A stretch of 64,000 nucleotides of DNA, from contig NZ_CP045720.1 of NCBI RefSeq assembly GCF_009646115.1, positions 2,728,001 to 2,792,000 on the forward strand, in the 5' to 3' direction. Source of the stretch: Pantoea eucalypti (GTDB lineage: Bacteria > Pseudomonadota > Gammaproteobacteria > Enterobacterales > Enterobacteriaceae). Positions 30,299 to 40,857 of this stretch are shown here, in pieces. The first letter of the stretch is position 1. Every line of letters begins with the position of its first letter. The notes under the pieces were generated by a model. That model did not search any database. It was not told where the DNA came from and was given only the letters and a program-made list of their open reading frames with translations. The position numbers were made by a program, and so were the translations under genes.

Positions 30299-31384
30299 TC
30301 AGCCGTGGCGACGTTCAAAATCGACCATGAAATCGGTCAGCGCTTTCACACCTTCCAGCGGCATCGCATTATAGATAGAGGCGCGCATACCGCCTACTAC
30401 ACGATGTCCTTTAAGCGCATGCAATCCCGCCTTAAATGACTCTTCCAGGAACAGCGCATCCAGTGACGCATCCGCCAGCTGGAAAGGAATGTTCATGCGT
30501 GAACGGTTTCCTGTCGCCACATCATTACGGTAAAAACCACTGTGATCGATGACGCCATAAAGCAGGTCAGATTTTGCCTGATTAATACGATCAATTTCAG
30601 CGACACCGCCCTTCTCTTTCAGCCATTTAAATACCAGCCCCGACAGATACCATGCAAACGTTGGTGGGGTGTTAAACATCGAATCGTTATCGGCCAGTAC
30701 TTTGTAATCGAGGATTGAAGGCACTGAGGCATGCGCCTGGCCCAGCAGATCTTCACGCACAACCACCAGCGTTAATCCGGCCGGGCCTACATTTTTCTGC
30801 GCACCCGCATAAATCACGCCATAACGACTCACATCGATCGGACGAGACAGAATGGTAGAGGAGAAATCAGCAACAACGGTTTTACTGCCGAAGTCAGGCT
30901 GTTCATCAATGGCGATGCCATCAATGGTTTCATTCGGGCAAAAATGCAGGTAAGCGGATGCCTCACTTACCGCCCATTCGCTCATCGGCAGGATAGCGCG
31001 TTTACCGTCGCGGGTTGTTTTGACATCCAGCGTGCGTGGGGAACAATACTTTTCCGCTTCTTTTATTGCGCTATGCGCCCAGTAGCCGCCATCAACATAG
31101 TCAGCAGTTGTCGCCTGACCAAGCAGATTACCGGGTACAGCAGCAAACTGCGCGCGCGCGCCGCCATGACAGAATAAAACTTTGTAATTGGCCGGTATTT
31201 TTAGCAGATCACGGAAGTCCTGCTCTGCTTCTTCAGCTACCTGAATAAACTCTTTACTGCGGTGACTGATCTCCATTACAGAGGTACCCAGACCGCGCCA
31301 GTTCGTCAGTTCCTGTTCTGCACGACGAAGGACTTCAACCGGTAGCATCGCCGGGCCAGAGCTAAAATTATAAACTTGCGTCAT
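30299..31384 (-). CDS. serC: phosphoserine aminotransferase
   Basis: PLP enzyme making 3-phosphoserine from 3-phosphohydroxypyruvate (serine pathway) and 4-phosphohydroxythreonine (pyridoxal phosphate synthesis). The 361-residue class V aminotransferase starts [13 protein letters not shown] and has the Schiff-base lysine in [12 protein letters not shown]. It heads the serC-aroA operon, a mixed operon joined by shared use of aromatic and serine-derived precursors. The divergent ycaO is 313 bases away. E. coli serC is controlled by Lrp and CRP; I see no clear sites here. Confidence 0.97.
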   Translation of the reverse strand: MTQVYNFSSGPAMLPVEVLRRAEQELTNWRGLGTSVMEISHRSKEFIQVAEEAEQDFRDLLKIPANYKVLFCHGGARAQFAAVPGNLLGQATTADYVDGGYWAHSAIKEAEKYCSPRTLDVKTTRDGKRAILPMSEWAVSEASAYLHFCPNETIDGIAIDEQPDFGSKTVVADFSSTILSRPIDVSRYGVIYAGAQKNVGPAGLTLVVVREDLLGQAHASVPSILDYKVLADNDSMFNTPPTFAWYLSGLVFKWLKEKGGVAEIDRINQAKSDLLYGVIDHSGFYRNDVATGNRSRMNIPFQLADASLDALFLEESFKAGLHALKGHRVVGGMRASIYNAMPLEGVKALTDFMVDFERRHG

Positions 31385-31697
31385 TTCCCCTCACCACTGT
31401 CATATCGAACGGTTATGAATAACCATTCGGTTTTATCACTGCATACTGATAGCTGCAATCATAAATCAGGGCGCGGTCACATTTTCTGAATATGCCTCGC
31501 CGGAGGTTATGTTACCAATGCAAACCAGCGCGGAATTTTGTGAGGCTTCATCCAGCACCATTAATCCACGTTTGGCCTGAGAGCCGATGTGATAAAAACT
31601 AAGCCCGTAAAAATGTCCCGCCCTGATAGCGGTCTGTAAGCAAAATCCGTATCATTGCGCGCTTTACGCACCCCATGACAACAGAGAGAGCGGCACT
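31385..31697. promoter_or_regulatory. serC-ycaO divergent intergenic region
   Basis: There is no gene in these 313 bases. On the minus strand a serC promoter candidate is TTGCAG (31453-31458), a 17-base gap, and TAAAAC (31430-31435), giving a leader of about 40 bases. An inverted repeat GGTTAT/ATAACC (31411-31424) falls at the predicted start point and could be an operator. Near ycaO an AGAGAGAG tract (31683-31691) precedes the ATG. In E. coli ycaP lies here; no remnant is visible. Confidence 0.4.
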
Positions 31698-33461
31698 ATG
31701 ACGCAAACATTTATCCCGGGCAAAGATGCCGCACTGGAAGACTCCATTGCGCGTTTCCAGAACAAGCTGCAGGATCTCGGCTTTAACATTGAAGAAGCTT
31801 CCTGGCTGAATCCTGTTCCCCATGTCTGGTCAGTGCATATCCGCGACCGCGATTGCCCGCTCTGCTTTACCAACGGCAAGGGCGCCAGTAAAAAAGCTGC
31901 GCTGGCCTCTGCACTGGGCGAATATTTTGAGCGTCTCTCAACTAACTACTTTTTTGCTGACTTCTGGCTGGGCAAAAAGATCGCGAACGGCGACTTTGTT
32001 CACTATCCCAATGAAAAATGGTTCGCGTTACCTGAGGATGATTCCTTACCTGAAGGCATTCTGGATGCGCGCCTGAACGCGTTTTACGATCCCGACAATG
32101 CTCTGACGGCTTCCGGCCTGATTGATCTGCAGTCTGGCAATGCTGAGCGCGGTATCTGCGCCCTGCCGTTTACCCGCCAGTCGGATCAGCAAACGGTTTA
32201 CATCCCGATGAATATCATCGGCAACCTCTATGTCTCAAATGGCATGTCCGCAGGTAACACCGCGAATGAAGCACGTGTTCAGGGCCTGTCTGAAGTGTTT
32301 GAGCGCTACATCAAGAACCGCATCATCGCGGAAGCAATCAGCCTGCCTGCGATTCCTGATGAGGTGATGCAGCGTTATCCGGAGGTGATCGAAGCGATTG
32401 CCCGCCTTGAAGCGGAAGGCTTCCCGATTTTCGCTTATGACGCCTCGCTGGGCGGTAAATATCCGGTGATTTGTGTGGTGCTGTTTAACCCGATCAACGG
32501 AACCTGTTTTGCCTCCTTTGGTGCCCATCCCGATTTTGGTGTGGCACTGGAACGAACTGTCACTGAGCTGCTGCAGGGCCGAAGCCTGAAAGATCTTGAT
32601 GTGTTCACGCCACCGACTTTTGATGATGAAGAAGTCGCTGAACATGCCAATCTGGAGACCCATTTCATTGATTCAAGCGGTCTGATCTCATGGGATCTGT
32701 TTAAAGAAACAGCGGACTATCCCTTTGTTGACTGGTCATTTGCAGGCAGCACCGAGCAGGAATTCTCCACACTGATGGCCATCTTTGCCTCGGAAGATCA
32801 GGAAGTCTATATTGCTGACTACGAGCATCTGGGTGTCTATGCCTGCCGCATCATCGTACCGGGGATGTCTGATATCTACCCTGCCGAAGATCTCTTCCTG
32901 GCGAATAACAGCATGGGCGCTGGCATTCGTGAAACCCTGCTGGCCCTGCCTGACAGCAACTGGAATCCGGAAGAGTATCTGGATCTGATTGGACAGCTTG
33001 ATGATGAAGGTTTTGACGACTTCACTCGCGTTCGCGAACTGCTGGGTCTGGCAACCGGTAAAGACAACGGCTGGTACACACTGCGTGTTGGCGAATTAAA
33101 AGCGATGCTGGCGCTGGCGGGCGGCGATCTGGATCAGGCACTGATCTGGACAGAGTGGACAATGGAGTTTAACAGCTCCATCTTTACGCCAGAGCGGGCT
33201 AACTACTATCGTTGTCTGCAGACTCTGCTGTTACTGGCAATGGAAGATGAGCGTGATCCGCTGCAGTATCATCACGCCTTCCTGCGTATGTACGGTGAAA
33301 GCGCGATGGAAGCAGCCTCAGCCGCCATCAGTGGTGAACATCCATTTAACGGTCTGCAGGCCGTTGATGATGAACTGCAGGCATTCCCGGCCCATCAGTC
33401 CCTGCTTGCTGCTTACGAAAAACTGCAGGCGGCTAAGCGTCTCTACTGGAAAAATGCGTAA
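31698..33461 (+). CDS. ycaO: YcaO, ribosomal protein S12 methylthiolation accessory factor
   Basis: The founding member of the YcaO superfamily of ATP-dependent amide-activating enzymes. The E. coli protein is needed with RimO for beta-methylthiolation of ribosomal protein S12 Asp. The 587-residue protein is highly similar along its length. The ATP-binding YcaO domain (about 60-400) includes NGKGASKKAALASALGEYFERLS, NEARVQGLSEVFERYIKNRI and SFGAHPDFGVALERTVTELLQGR. A C-terminal helical TPR-like region (about 420-587) follows. It lacks the proline-rich C-terminus of RiPP cyclodehydratases, and no precursor peptide or dehydrogenase gene is adjacent. It lies upstream of focA-pflB on the same strand, separated by 370 bases. 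Confidence 0.95.
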   Translation: MTQTFIPGKDAALEDSIARFQNKLQDLGFNIEEASWLNPVPHVWSVHIRDRDCPLCFTNGKGASKKAALASALGEYFERLSTNYFFADFWLGKKIANGDFVHYPNEKWFALPEDDSLPEGILDARLNAFYDPDNALTASGLIDLQSGNAERGICALPFTRQSDQQTVYIPMNIIGNLYVSNGMSAGNTANEARVQGLSEVFERYIKNRIIAEAISLPAIPDEVMQRYPEVIEAIARLEAEGFPIFAYDASLGGKYPVICVVLFNPINGTCFASFGAHPDFGVALERTVTELLQGRSLKDLDVFTPPTFDDEEVAEHANLETHFIDSSGLISWDLFKETADYPFVDWSFAGSTEQEFSTLMAIFASEDQEVYIADYEHLGVYACRIIVPGMSDIYPAEDLFLANNSMGAGIRETLLALPDSNWNPEEYLDLIGQLDDEGFDDFTRVRELLGLATGKDNGWYTLRVGELKAMLALAGGDLDQALIWTEWTMEFNSSIFTPERANYYRCLQTLLLLAMEDERDPLQYHHAFLRMYGESAMEAASAAISGEHPFNGLQAVDDELQAFPAHQSLLAAYEKLQAAKRLYWKNA

Positions 33462-33495
33462 GTTATAACGCGACTGATCCAAAAAGAGGATTAAC

Positions 33496-33527
33496 ATGGC
33501 ACCGGCGTTTTCTGGTGCCATAATTTT
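33496..33527 (+). terminator. ycaO terminator-like hairpin
   Basis: ATGGCACC (33496-33503) pairs with GGTGCCAT (33514-33521), followed by AATTTT. A second small hairpin CCCTT/AAGGG at 33625-33638 is followed by TAAGTCTTTTT. Either or both may end ycaO transcription before focA. Confidence 0.5.
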
Positions 33528-33675
33528 CTGCCTTCCTTGTGGAACATTAGCTGTATTAAAATCCATTCAATTACATCAAATCATTTTAAATAACATATCA
33601 GCCATTAATTACTCATCAGGCAGGCCCTTCAAAAAGGGTAAGTCTTTTTACATTAAAAAAATTTTGCATTTTTAA

Positions 33676-33697
33676 AATTTATTTAACTAAATAAATT
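33676..33697. promoter_or_regulatory. AT-only inverted repeat upstream of focA
   Basis: A ten-base arm AATTTATTTA (33676-33685) is mirrored exactly by TAAATAAATT (33688-33697) around a two-base centre. It lies in an A/T-rich block about 121 bases before the predicted pfl start point. It could bind a dimeric regulator, H-NS or IHF-like proteins; none can be named from sequence alone. Confidence 0.4.
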
Positions 33698-33759
33698 CAA
33701 AAAGTTAGAGATTTATTTCGCTTTTCCTCTGCGATTTACAGGCTGCCACGTCGGCAAAC

Positions 33760-33773
33760 ATGATCCATATCAA
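33760..33773 (+). promoter_or_regulatory. predicted FNR box of the focA-pflB promoter
   Basis: ATGATCCATATCAA matches the FNR consensus TTGAT-N4-ATCAA at nine of ten fixed positions. Its centre (33766.5) lies 41.5 bases before the start point predicted from the -10 at 33796-33801, the standard class II activator position. This fits oxygen-limited induction of pfl in enterobacteria. The 370-base region before focA holds no gene. Confidence 0.75.
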
Positions 33774-33795
33774 TTCCTGACCTATATTCCTTTGT

Positions 33796-33801
33796 TAGTA
33801 T
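33796..33801 (+). promoter_or_regulatory. focA-pflB promoter -10
   Basis: TAGTAT lies where a class II FNR promoter needs its -10, with transcription expected near 33808, about 24 bases before the GTG start of focA. GGAG at 33820-33823 provides the ribosome-binding site. Confidence 0.55.
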
Positions 33802-33831
33802 TTTTCCAGACAACTTCTGGAGTAAGTTAGT

Positions 33832-34692
33832 GTGAAAACTGACAACCCTTTTAATCTTTTATTACCAGCCGCAATGGCGAAAGTGGCCGAAGACGCCGGT
33901 ATCTATAAAGCAACCAAACATCCCTTCACCACCTTCTTTCTGGCGATAAACGCTGGCGTATTTATCTCCATCGCATTCGTTTTTTATATTACAGCGACCA
34001 CCGGCAGCGGCACGATGCCCTATGGCATAGCCAAACTGATTGGCGGTGTCTGTTTCTCACTCGGCCTGATGCTGGTCGTCGTGTGTGGCGCTGACCTCTT
34101 TACTTCTACTGTCTTAATCGTCGTCGCCAAAGCCAGTGGCCGCATCAGCTGGGGACAGCTGGCCCGCAACTGGATTAACGTTTACGCCGGTAACCTTGCA
34201 GGTGCCCTCTTCTTTGTCGCCCTGATGTGGTTTGCCGGACAGCATATGGTCGCGAATGGCGCCTGGGGATTGAATGTCCTGGAAACCGCCGATCACAAAA
34301 TGCATCACACATTCATCGAAGCGGTTTGTCTGGGTACGCTGGCGAATTTGCTGGTCTGCCTCGCCGTCTGGATGAGTTACTCCGGCCGTACCCTGACCGA
34401 TAAGCTGGTGGTAATGATTTTGCCTGTTGGCATGTTTGTCGCCAGCGGTTTCGAGCACAGCATCGCCAATATGTTTCTGATTCCTTATGCCATTGTCATT
34501 CGCGACTTCGCGGCACCTGAATTCTGGCAGGCTGCTGGCACCACGGCGGCACAGTTTCACTCGCTTACCGTGAGCAACTTTATTCTCGACAACCTGATTC
34601 CTGTGACCATTGGCAACATCATTGGCGGCGGCATTCTGGTTGGGTTGACCTACTGGGTTATCTATCTCCGTAAAGGTGACCAGGTCCATTAA
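33832..34692 (+). CDS. focA: formate channel FocA
   Basis: A pentameric inner-membrane channel of the formate/nitrite transporter family that exports formate made by PflB and re-imports it at low pH. The 286-residue protein (E. coli 285) has six membrane helices. The gating Thr/omega-loop region is around GADLFTSTVLIVVAKASG and the conserved pore histidine is in SGFEHSIANMF. It starts with GTG, as the E. coli gene does, after GGAG. It is the first gene of focA-pflB; a 70-base spacer with a hairpin separates pflB. Confidence 0.97.
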   Translation: MKTDNPFNLLLPAAMAKVAEDAGIYKATKHPFTTFFLAINAGVFISIAFVFYITATTGSGTMPYGIAKLIGGVCFSLGLMLVVVCGADLFTSTVLIVVAKASGRISWGQLARNWINVYAGNLAGALFFVALMWFAGQHMVANGAWGLNVLETADHKMHHTFIEAVCLGTLANLLVCLAVWMSYSGRTLTDKLVVMILPVGMFVASGFEHSIANMFLIPYAIVIRDFAAPEFWQAAGTTAAQFHSLTVSNFILDNLIPVTIGNIIGGGILVGLTYWVIYLRKGDQVH

Positions 34693-34704
34693 ACACATTT
34701 TGAC

Positions 34705-34726
34705 GGCACAGGACGTTGACTGTGCC
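34705..34726 (+). promoter_or_regulatory. focA-pflB intercistronic hairpin
   Basis: GGCACAG (34705-34711) pairs with CTGTGCC (34720-34726) 13 bases after the focA stop and about 36 bases before pflB. Its place suggests an mRNA processing or stability element that lets pflB be expressed well above focA, as in E. coli; this is inference. Confidence 0.45.
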
Positions 34727-34762
34727 CGACCGTAAAGTCTCTTCATATAAGGCAGGTATATT

Positions 34763-37045
34763 ATGACCGAACTTAATGCAAAACTGGCTTCAGCATGGGA
34801 AGGATTTGCTGAAGGCGAATGGCAGAATAGCGTCAATGTGCGCGACTTCATTCAGAAAAACTACACTCCTTATGAAGGTGATGAGTCGTTCCTGGCGGGC
34901 GCAACTGAAGCGACCACTAAACTGTGGGAAAGCGTGCTGGAAGGCATCAAAATTGAAAACCGCACCCACGCGCCAGTTGACTTCGACACCGACCTCGCCT
35001 CAACGATTACCTCGCACGACGCAGGCTACATCAATAAGTCGCTGGAAAAAATCGTTGGTCTGCAGACTGAGGCACCATTAAAACGCGCGCTGATTCCTTT
35101 TGGCGGCATCAAAATGGTCGAAGGTTCATGCAAAGTCTATGGCCGTGAACTCGATCCTTCACTGAAAAAAATCTTCACCGAATACCGTAAAACGCATAAT
35201 CAGGGCGTGTTCGACGTTTACACCCCGGACATCATGCGCTGCCGTAAATCAGGTATCCTGACCGGTTTACCCGATGCCTATGGACGTGGCCGCATCATCG
35301 GTGACTATCGTCGCGTGGCTCTCTACGGCATCGATTTCCTGATGGCGGATAAATTCTCCCAGTTCGCCTCTCTGCAGAACGATTTAGAGAATGGCGTGAA
35401 TCTGGAAGCGACCATTCGTCTGCGTGAAGAGATCTCGGATCAGCATCGTGCGCTGGCGCAGATTAAAGAGATGGCCGCAAAATATGGCCACGACATTTCG
35501 GGCCCGGCAACCAATGCCGTTGAAGCCGTACAGTGGACTTATTATGGCTACCTTGCTGCCGTTAAATCACAAAACGGTGCTGCCATGTCCTTTGGCCGCG
35601 TCTCAACCTTCCTGGATGTTTACATCGAGCGTGACCTTAAAGCCGGTAAACTGACTGAAGAACAGGCACAGGAACTGATTGACCATCTGGTCATGAAACT
35701 GCGTATGGTTCGCTTCCTGCGTACTCCTGAATATGATGAGCTGTTCTCAGGTGACCCAATCTGGGCAACCGAATCACTGGCAGGTATGGGCGTTGATGGC
35801 CGTACTCTGGTTTCAAAAAGTACCTTCCGCTTCCTGAATACCCTGTACACCATGGGTCCTTCACCTGAGCCGAACATGACCATTCTGTGGTCAGAAAAAC
35901 TGCCAATTAATTTCAAAAAATATGCCGCTAAAGTCTCAATCGACACCTCATCTCTGCAGTATGAGAACGATGACCTGATGCGTCCTGATTTCGACAATGA
36001 TGACTACGCCATCGCCTGTTGCGTCAGCCCGATGATTGTCGGCAAACAAATGCAGTTCTTTGGTGCACGTGCAAACCTGGCGAAAACCCTGCTCTACGCA
36101 ATCAACGGCGGCGTGGATGAAAAACTGAAAATGCAGGTTGGACCGAAAGGCGACAAAATCAGCGATGATGTGCTGGACTTCGACACCGTCATGGAGCGTA
36201 TGGATCACTTCATGGACTGGCTGGCAAAACAGTATGTGACTTCGCTGAACATCATTCACTACATGCATGATAAGTACAGCTACGAAGCAGCGCTGATGGC
36301 CCTGCATGACCGTGACGTCTATCGCACCATGGCGTGTGGCATCGCTGGTCTCTCCGTTGCTGCGGATTCACTGTCTGCGATTAAATATGCCAAAGTGAAA
36401 CCGATTCGTGATGAAGATGGTCTGGCGATCGACTTCGACATCGAAGGTGAATATCCACAGTTCGGTAACAACGACTCCCGCGTTGATGACCTGGCCTGCG
36501 ATCTGGTTGAACGCTTCATGAAGAAAATTCAGCAGCTGACCACCTATCGTAATGCCGTGCCGACACAGTCTGTTCTGACCATCACCTCAAACGTGGTGTA
36601 TGGTAAGAAAACCGGTAACACACCGGATGGACGTCGTGCTGGTGCACCGTTTGGACCCGGTGCTAACCCAATGCATGGCCGTGACCAGAAAGGTGCGGTG
36701 GCTTCACTGACTTCCGTCGCGAAACTGCCGTTTGCCTATGCGAAAGATGGCATCTCTTATACCTTCTCAATCGTGCCAAACGCGCTGGGTAAAGATGATA
36801 ACGTGCGTAAAACTAACCTTGCCGGTCTGATGGATGGTTACTTCCATCATGAAGCGAGCATCGAAGGCGGTCAGCACCTTAACGTCAATGTCATGAACCG
36901 TGAAATGCTGCTGGACGCGATGGAGCATCCAGAGAAGTATCCGCAGCTGACCATCCGCGTTTCCGGTTATGCTGTGCGCTTTAACTCCCTGACTAAAGAG
37001 CAGCAGCAGGATGTGATTACCCGTACCTTCACACAGTCACTGTAA
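34763..37045 (+). CDS. pflB: pyruvate formate-lyase
   Basis: A glycyl-radical enzyme converting pyruvate and CoA to formate and acetyl-CoA during anaerobic growth. The 760-residue length equals E. coli PflB. The active-site cysteine pair is in [10 protein letters not shown]. The radical glycine in RVSGYAVRF is residue 735 counting Met, the Gly734 of the literature. An AAGGCAGG ribosome-binding site precedes the ATG. PflA, encoded next, installs the radical, and FocA exports the product. A strong terminator follows. Confidence 0.99.
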   Translation: MTELNAKLASAWEGFAEGEWQNSVNVRDFIQKNYTPYEGDESFLAGATEATTKLWESVLEGIKIENRTHAPVDFDTDLASTITSHDAGYINKSLEKIVGLQTEAPLKRALIPFGGIKMVEGSCKVYGRELDPSLKKIFTEYRKTHNQGVFDVYTPDIMRCRKSGILTGLPDAYGRGRIIGDYRRVALYGIDFLMADKFSQFASLQNDLENGVNLEATIRLREEISDQHRALAQIKEMAAKYGHDISGPATNAVEAVQWTYYGYLAAVKSQNGAAMSFGRVSTFLDVYIERDLKAGKLTEEQAQELIDHLVMKLRMVRFLRTPEYDELFSGDPIWATESLAGMGVDGRTLVSKSTFRFLNTLYTMGPSPEPNMTILWSEKLPINFKKYAAKVSIDTSSLQYENDDLMRPDFDNDDYAIACCVSPMIVGKQMQFFGARANLAKTLLYAINGGVDEKLKMQVGPKGDKISDDVLDFDTVMERMDHFMDWLAKQYVTSLNIIHYMHDKYSYEAALMALHDRDVYRTMACGIAGLSVAADSLSAIKYAKVKPIRDEDGLAIDFDIEGEYPQFGNNDSRVDDLACDLVERFMKKIQQLTTYRNAVPTQSVLTITSNVVYGKKTGNTPDGRRAGAPFGPGANPMHGRDQKGAVASLTSVAKLPFAYAKDGISYTFSIVPNALGKDDNVRKTNLAGLMDGYFHHEASIEGGQHLNVNVMNREMLLDAMEHPEKYPQLTIRVSGYAVRFNSLTKEQQQDVITRTFTQSL

Positions 37046-37065
37046 TCACGGCTCAACCCGATATA

Positions 37066-37089
37066 AAAAGGCTCCTCGCGGAGCCTTTT
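37066..37089 (+). terminator. pflB intrinsic terminator
   Basis: AAAAGGCTCC pairs with GGAGCCTTTT over a TCGC loop, 20 bases after the pflB stop. It separates focA-pflB from pflA, which would have its own promoter in the following 121 bases or depend on read-through. Confidence 0.85.
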
Positions 37090-37210
37090 CCTTAAAAGTC
37101 TGTTTTGTTGGTCATCTTTATCAAGGTTCCCACCAGAATCGATTTCCTGCCCTGAGCGCAACAGAGATTGCGCCGTCTGTCCCGGCAGACTCACTGGAGA
37201 ACACATCGCA

Positions 37211-37951
37211 ATGTCAGTTAACGGTCGTATCCACTCATTTGAATCCTGCGGCACCGTCGATGGTCCCGGCATCCGTTTTATCACCTTCTTTCAGGGCTGC
37301 CTGATGCGCTGCCTCTACTGCCACAACCGCGACACCTGGGATACCCACGGCGGCAAAGAGATCAGCGTTGAAGCGCTGATGGCGGATGTGCTTTCCTATC
37401 GCCATTTTATGAACGCCTCTGGCGGCGGTGTTACGGCCTCTGGTGGTGAAGCGATTCTTCAGGCTGAATTTGTGCGCGACTGGTTTCGCGCCTGTAAAGC
37501 GGAAGGCATTCATACCTGTCTCGACACGAACGGTTTCGTACGCCGCTATGATCCGGTGATCGATGAACTGCTTGATGTTACTGACTTAGTGATGCTCGAC
37601 CTGAAACAGATGAATGACGATGTGCATCAGATTCTGGTGGGGGTCTCTAATCACCGTACCCTGGACTTTGCCCGTTATCTGCAGAAAAAAGGCAAGAGAA
37701 CCTGGATCCGTTTCGTTGTCGTACCGGGCTATTCCGATGACGATGACACCGCGCATCGCTTGGGCGAATTCACCCGTGATATGCAGAACGTTGAGAAGAT
37801 TGAATTGCTGCCCTATCACGAACTGGGTAAGCATAAATGGATTGCGATGGGTGAAGAGTACAAGCTGGATGGCGTAAAGCCGCCGGGTAAAGAGACGATG
37901 GAGCGCGTGAAAAACATTCTCGCCAGTTACGGCCACGAAGTGATGTACTAA
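37211..37951 (+). CDS. pflA: pyruvate formate-lyase 1-activating enzyme
   Basis: A radical SAM enzyme that abstracts a hydrogen from the PflB glycine to create the glycyl radical. The 246-residue protein has the cluster-binding CxxxCxxC motif at Cys30, Cys34 and Cys37 ([11 protein letters not shown]), preceded by DGPGIRF and followed by the SAM-binding GGG-type region [11 protein letters not shown]. It follows the pflB terminator by 121 bases and is convergent with ycaD, sharing a bidirectional terminator. Confidence 0.98.
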   Translation: MSVNGRIHSFESCGTVDGPGIRFITFFQGCLMRCLYCHNRDTWDTHGGKEISVEALMADVLSYRHFMNASGGGVTASGGEAILQAEFVRDWFRACKAEGIHTCLDTNGFVRRYDPVIDELLDVTDLVMLDLKQMNDDVHQILVGVSNHRTLDFARYLQKKGKRTWIRFVVVPGYSDDDDTAHRLGEFTRDMQNVEKIELLPYHELGKHKWIAMGEEYKLDGVKPPGKETMERVKNILASYGHEVMY

Positions 37952-37964
37952 CAATCGGCCACAA

Positions 37965-37989
37965 AAAAGGGAGCTTAATGCTCCCTTTT
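37965..37989. terminator. bidirectional terminator between pflA and ycaD
   Basis: AAAAGGGAGC pairs with GCTCCCTTTT over a five-base loop, with GGCC/GGCC bases outside the stem. The A-tract on one side and T-tract on the other allow use from both strands; the ycaD stop is 14 bases away. Confidence 0.85.
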
Positions 37990-38002
37990 GGCCAAATGGC
38001 GA

Positions 38003-39154
38003 TCAGGCATGTGCCACTGGCGTAGCCTGATGATTCGTTTTGCGCAGCAGCATAACCAGATAAATCAGCGCCACAGCCGCGATCATCACGAACAATAGCT
38101 GGTCAGAATAATTCTGCATCAGAACAGAGGTCATTGCCGGTCCAGCCAGACTGCCTACGGTATAACTCATCAGCAACGCCTGGTTCATTGCAACTAGCTC
38201 ATGGTGGGCGACCGTCTCACAAGCCCAGGACATCGCCACCGGATAGAGTGTGAAGCCTGCCAGGCCCAGCACAAACAGCGCAGGCGCCATCGCGGCATTG
38301 GTCAACATGGCCATCGCGCCCAGGATAACGACAAAAACCTGAACCCGTAGCACCAGCATGCGACCAAAACGATCAGCCAGGCGGCCAACGGGCCACTGGC
38401 CCACAATACCTGCGCTGACCAGCAACGCCATCCAGTAACCGACATTTGCGTCACTCATTCCCTGATGTGACAGGTAAAGCGGCATCAGGCCATAAAGCGA
38501 GCCCAGAAGGATGCCAGAGATGATGCAGCCATTAATACCCAGGCGGGAACTACGACGACGCAGCATCGGCCAGATGCGGGCCGGAGCCGCCTCTGTCGCT
38601 TCACCATTACTGGAAACGCGGGTAAAGACCAGCGGCAGCACGGCGCAGAAGACCAGCGAGGTTACCCACGGGATCACGCTGAGTAATTCCGTAGAGAGTT
38701 TGCTGACCAGTAACTGGCCGGTCACAGTACCGATGTAATAGACAACCATGTAGGCCGCCAGCAGTTGTCCGCGATTACGCACCGTGCCGCTGCACAGAAG
38801 TGCGCTCTCAACCACCACCCACATCAGCGCACAGCCGACACCCGCGATGAATCGCATTGAACTCCAGGCCCAGAAGCCCGACATCATCGCCAGGCACAGG
38901 GTCGCGACGGCAAACATCACGGTAGCCAGGTAATAGCTGCGATTGAAGCCGTACTGTCTGATTAACCAGCCAGCCAGCAGCGTGCCTGCGAGATTACCGG
39001 TGTAATAAGACGAACTTACTATACCCACCTGCCAGGTTGTCAGTAAGTCATGCGTCAGCCACAGTGGAACGAGCGTATTCAGCACGGCAATTGCGACAGT
39101 CATTAACATCAGGCCGCAAAGCAGCAGTATCACGGGGCGTGACCAGGTTGACAT
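38003..39154 (-). CDS. ycaD: major facilitator superfamily transporter YcaD
   Basis: A 383-residue inner-membrane protein with about 12 hydrophobic helices, very similar to E. coli YcaD ([22 protein letters not shown] region, [41 protein letters not shown]). The substrate is unknown. The loop after helix 2 and the GRLADRFGR element between helices 8 and 9 are MFS signatures. The ATG at 39154 ([14 protein letters not shown]) is preferred over an upstream TTG. In E. coli ycaC and dmsABC separate it from serS; here it follows serS by 318 bases. Confidence 0.92.
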   Translation of the reverse strand: MSTWSRPVILLLCGLMLMTVAIAVLNTLVPLWLTHDLLTTWQVGIVSSSYYTGNLAGTLLAGWLIRQYGFNRSYYLATVMFAVATLCLAMMSGFWAWSSMRFIAGVGCALMWVVVESALLCSGTVRNRGQLLAAYMVVYYIGTVTGQLLVSKLSTELLSVIPWVTSLVFCAVLPLVFTRVSSNGEATEAAPARIWPMLRRRSSRLGINGCIISGILLGSLYGLMPLYLSHQGMSDANVGYWMALLVSAGIVGQWPVGRLADRFGRMLVLRVQVFVVILGAMAMLTNAAMAPALFVLGLAGFTLYPVAMSWACETVAHHELVAMNQALLMSYTVGSLAGPAMTSVLMQNYSDQLLFVMIAAVALIYLVMLLRKTNHQATPVAHA

Positions 39155-39362
39155 AGTGGATAGAAACCAGAGCAAATGAAGGAAATTGCGCGCAGTTTGC
39201 CATTAGCTTTTTTAAAGTCAACGGAAGGAATTTAACGGCAGCACATTTTGCTGCCCGACAATTTAATTTACAAATCTTCAGTGGGTTACAATCGTCTTAA
39301 GCGACATAGGGCTAAATGCTATCTCTATGAAAAATTAGGTTTTTAAGCACTCCAGCACATCT

Positions 39363-39374
39363 GTTATCGATAAC
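39363..39374. promoter_or_regulatory. perfect palindrome upstream of ycaD
   Basis: GTTATCGATAAC is a perfect 12-base palindrome in the 318-base serS-ycaD gap, about 190 bases before ycaD. The central CG and TGTTATC half-site resemble LacI/GntR-class operators, but no such regulator is encoded nearby. The rest of the gap is A/T-rich and holds no gene. Confidence 0.35.
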
Positions 39375-39383
39375 GTTTATTTG

Positions 39384-39394
39384 TGATTAAATCA
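39384..39394. promoter_or_regulatory. FNR-like half-palindrome upstream of ycaD
   Basis: TGATTAAATCA resembles the core of an FNR box (GTGAT-TAA-ATCAG in context) but is one base short in the spacer and has two terminal mismatches. Because E. coli places the FNR-controlled dmsABC operon exactly at this joint, it could be a remnant; weak evidence. Confidence 0.25.
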
Positions 39395-39430
39395 GCGAGA
39401 TATAAATCCTATTTTTCAGATGCAGGACAT

Positions 39431-39454
39431 AAAAAAACCCGGCCATGGCCGGGT
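39431..39454 (-). terminator. serS intrinsic terminator
   Basis: On the minus strand, ACCCGGCC/GGCCGGGT forms an eight-base or longer stem in an 18-base palindrome, followed by seven T residues, about 18 bases after the serS stop. Confidence 0.9.
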
Positions 39455-39472
39455 CTTAAGATGCCTGATTGC

Positions 39473-40840
<1,368 letters not shown>

Positions 40841-40857
40841 TTACCGTAAGGTCTGTT

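Noticed and set aside
31698..33461. YcaO as part of a modified-peptide (RiPP) cluster
   Set aside because: It matches the housekeeping E. coli YcaO along its length; no precursor peptide, dehydrogenase, partner E1-like protein or transporter is next to it.
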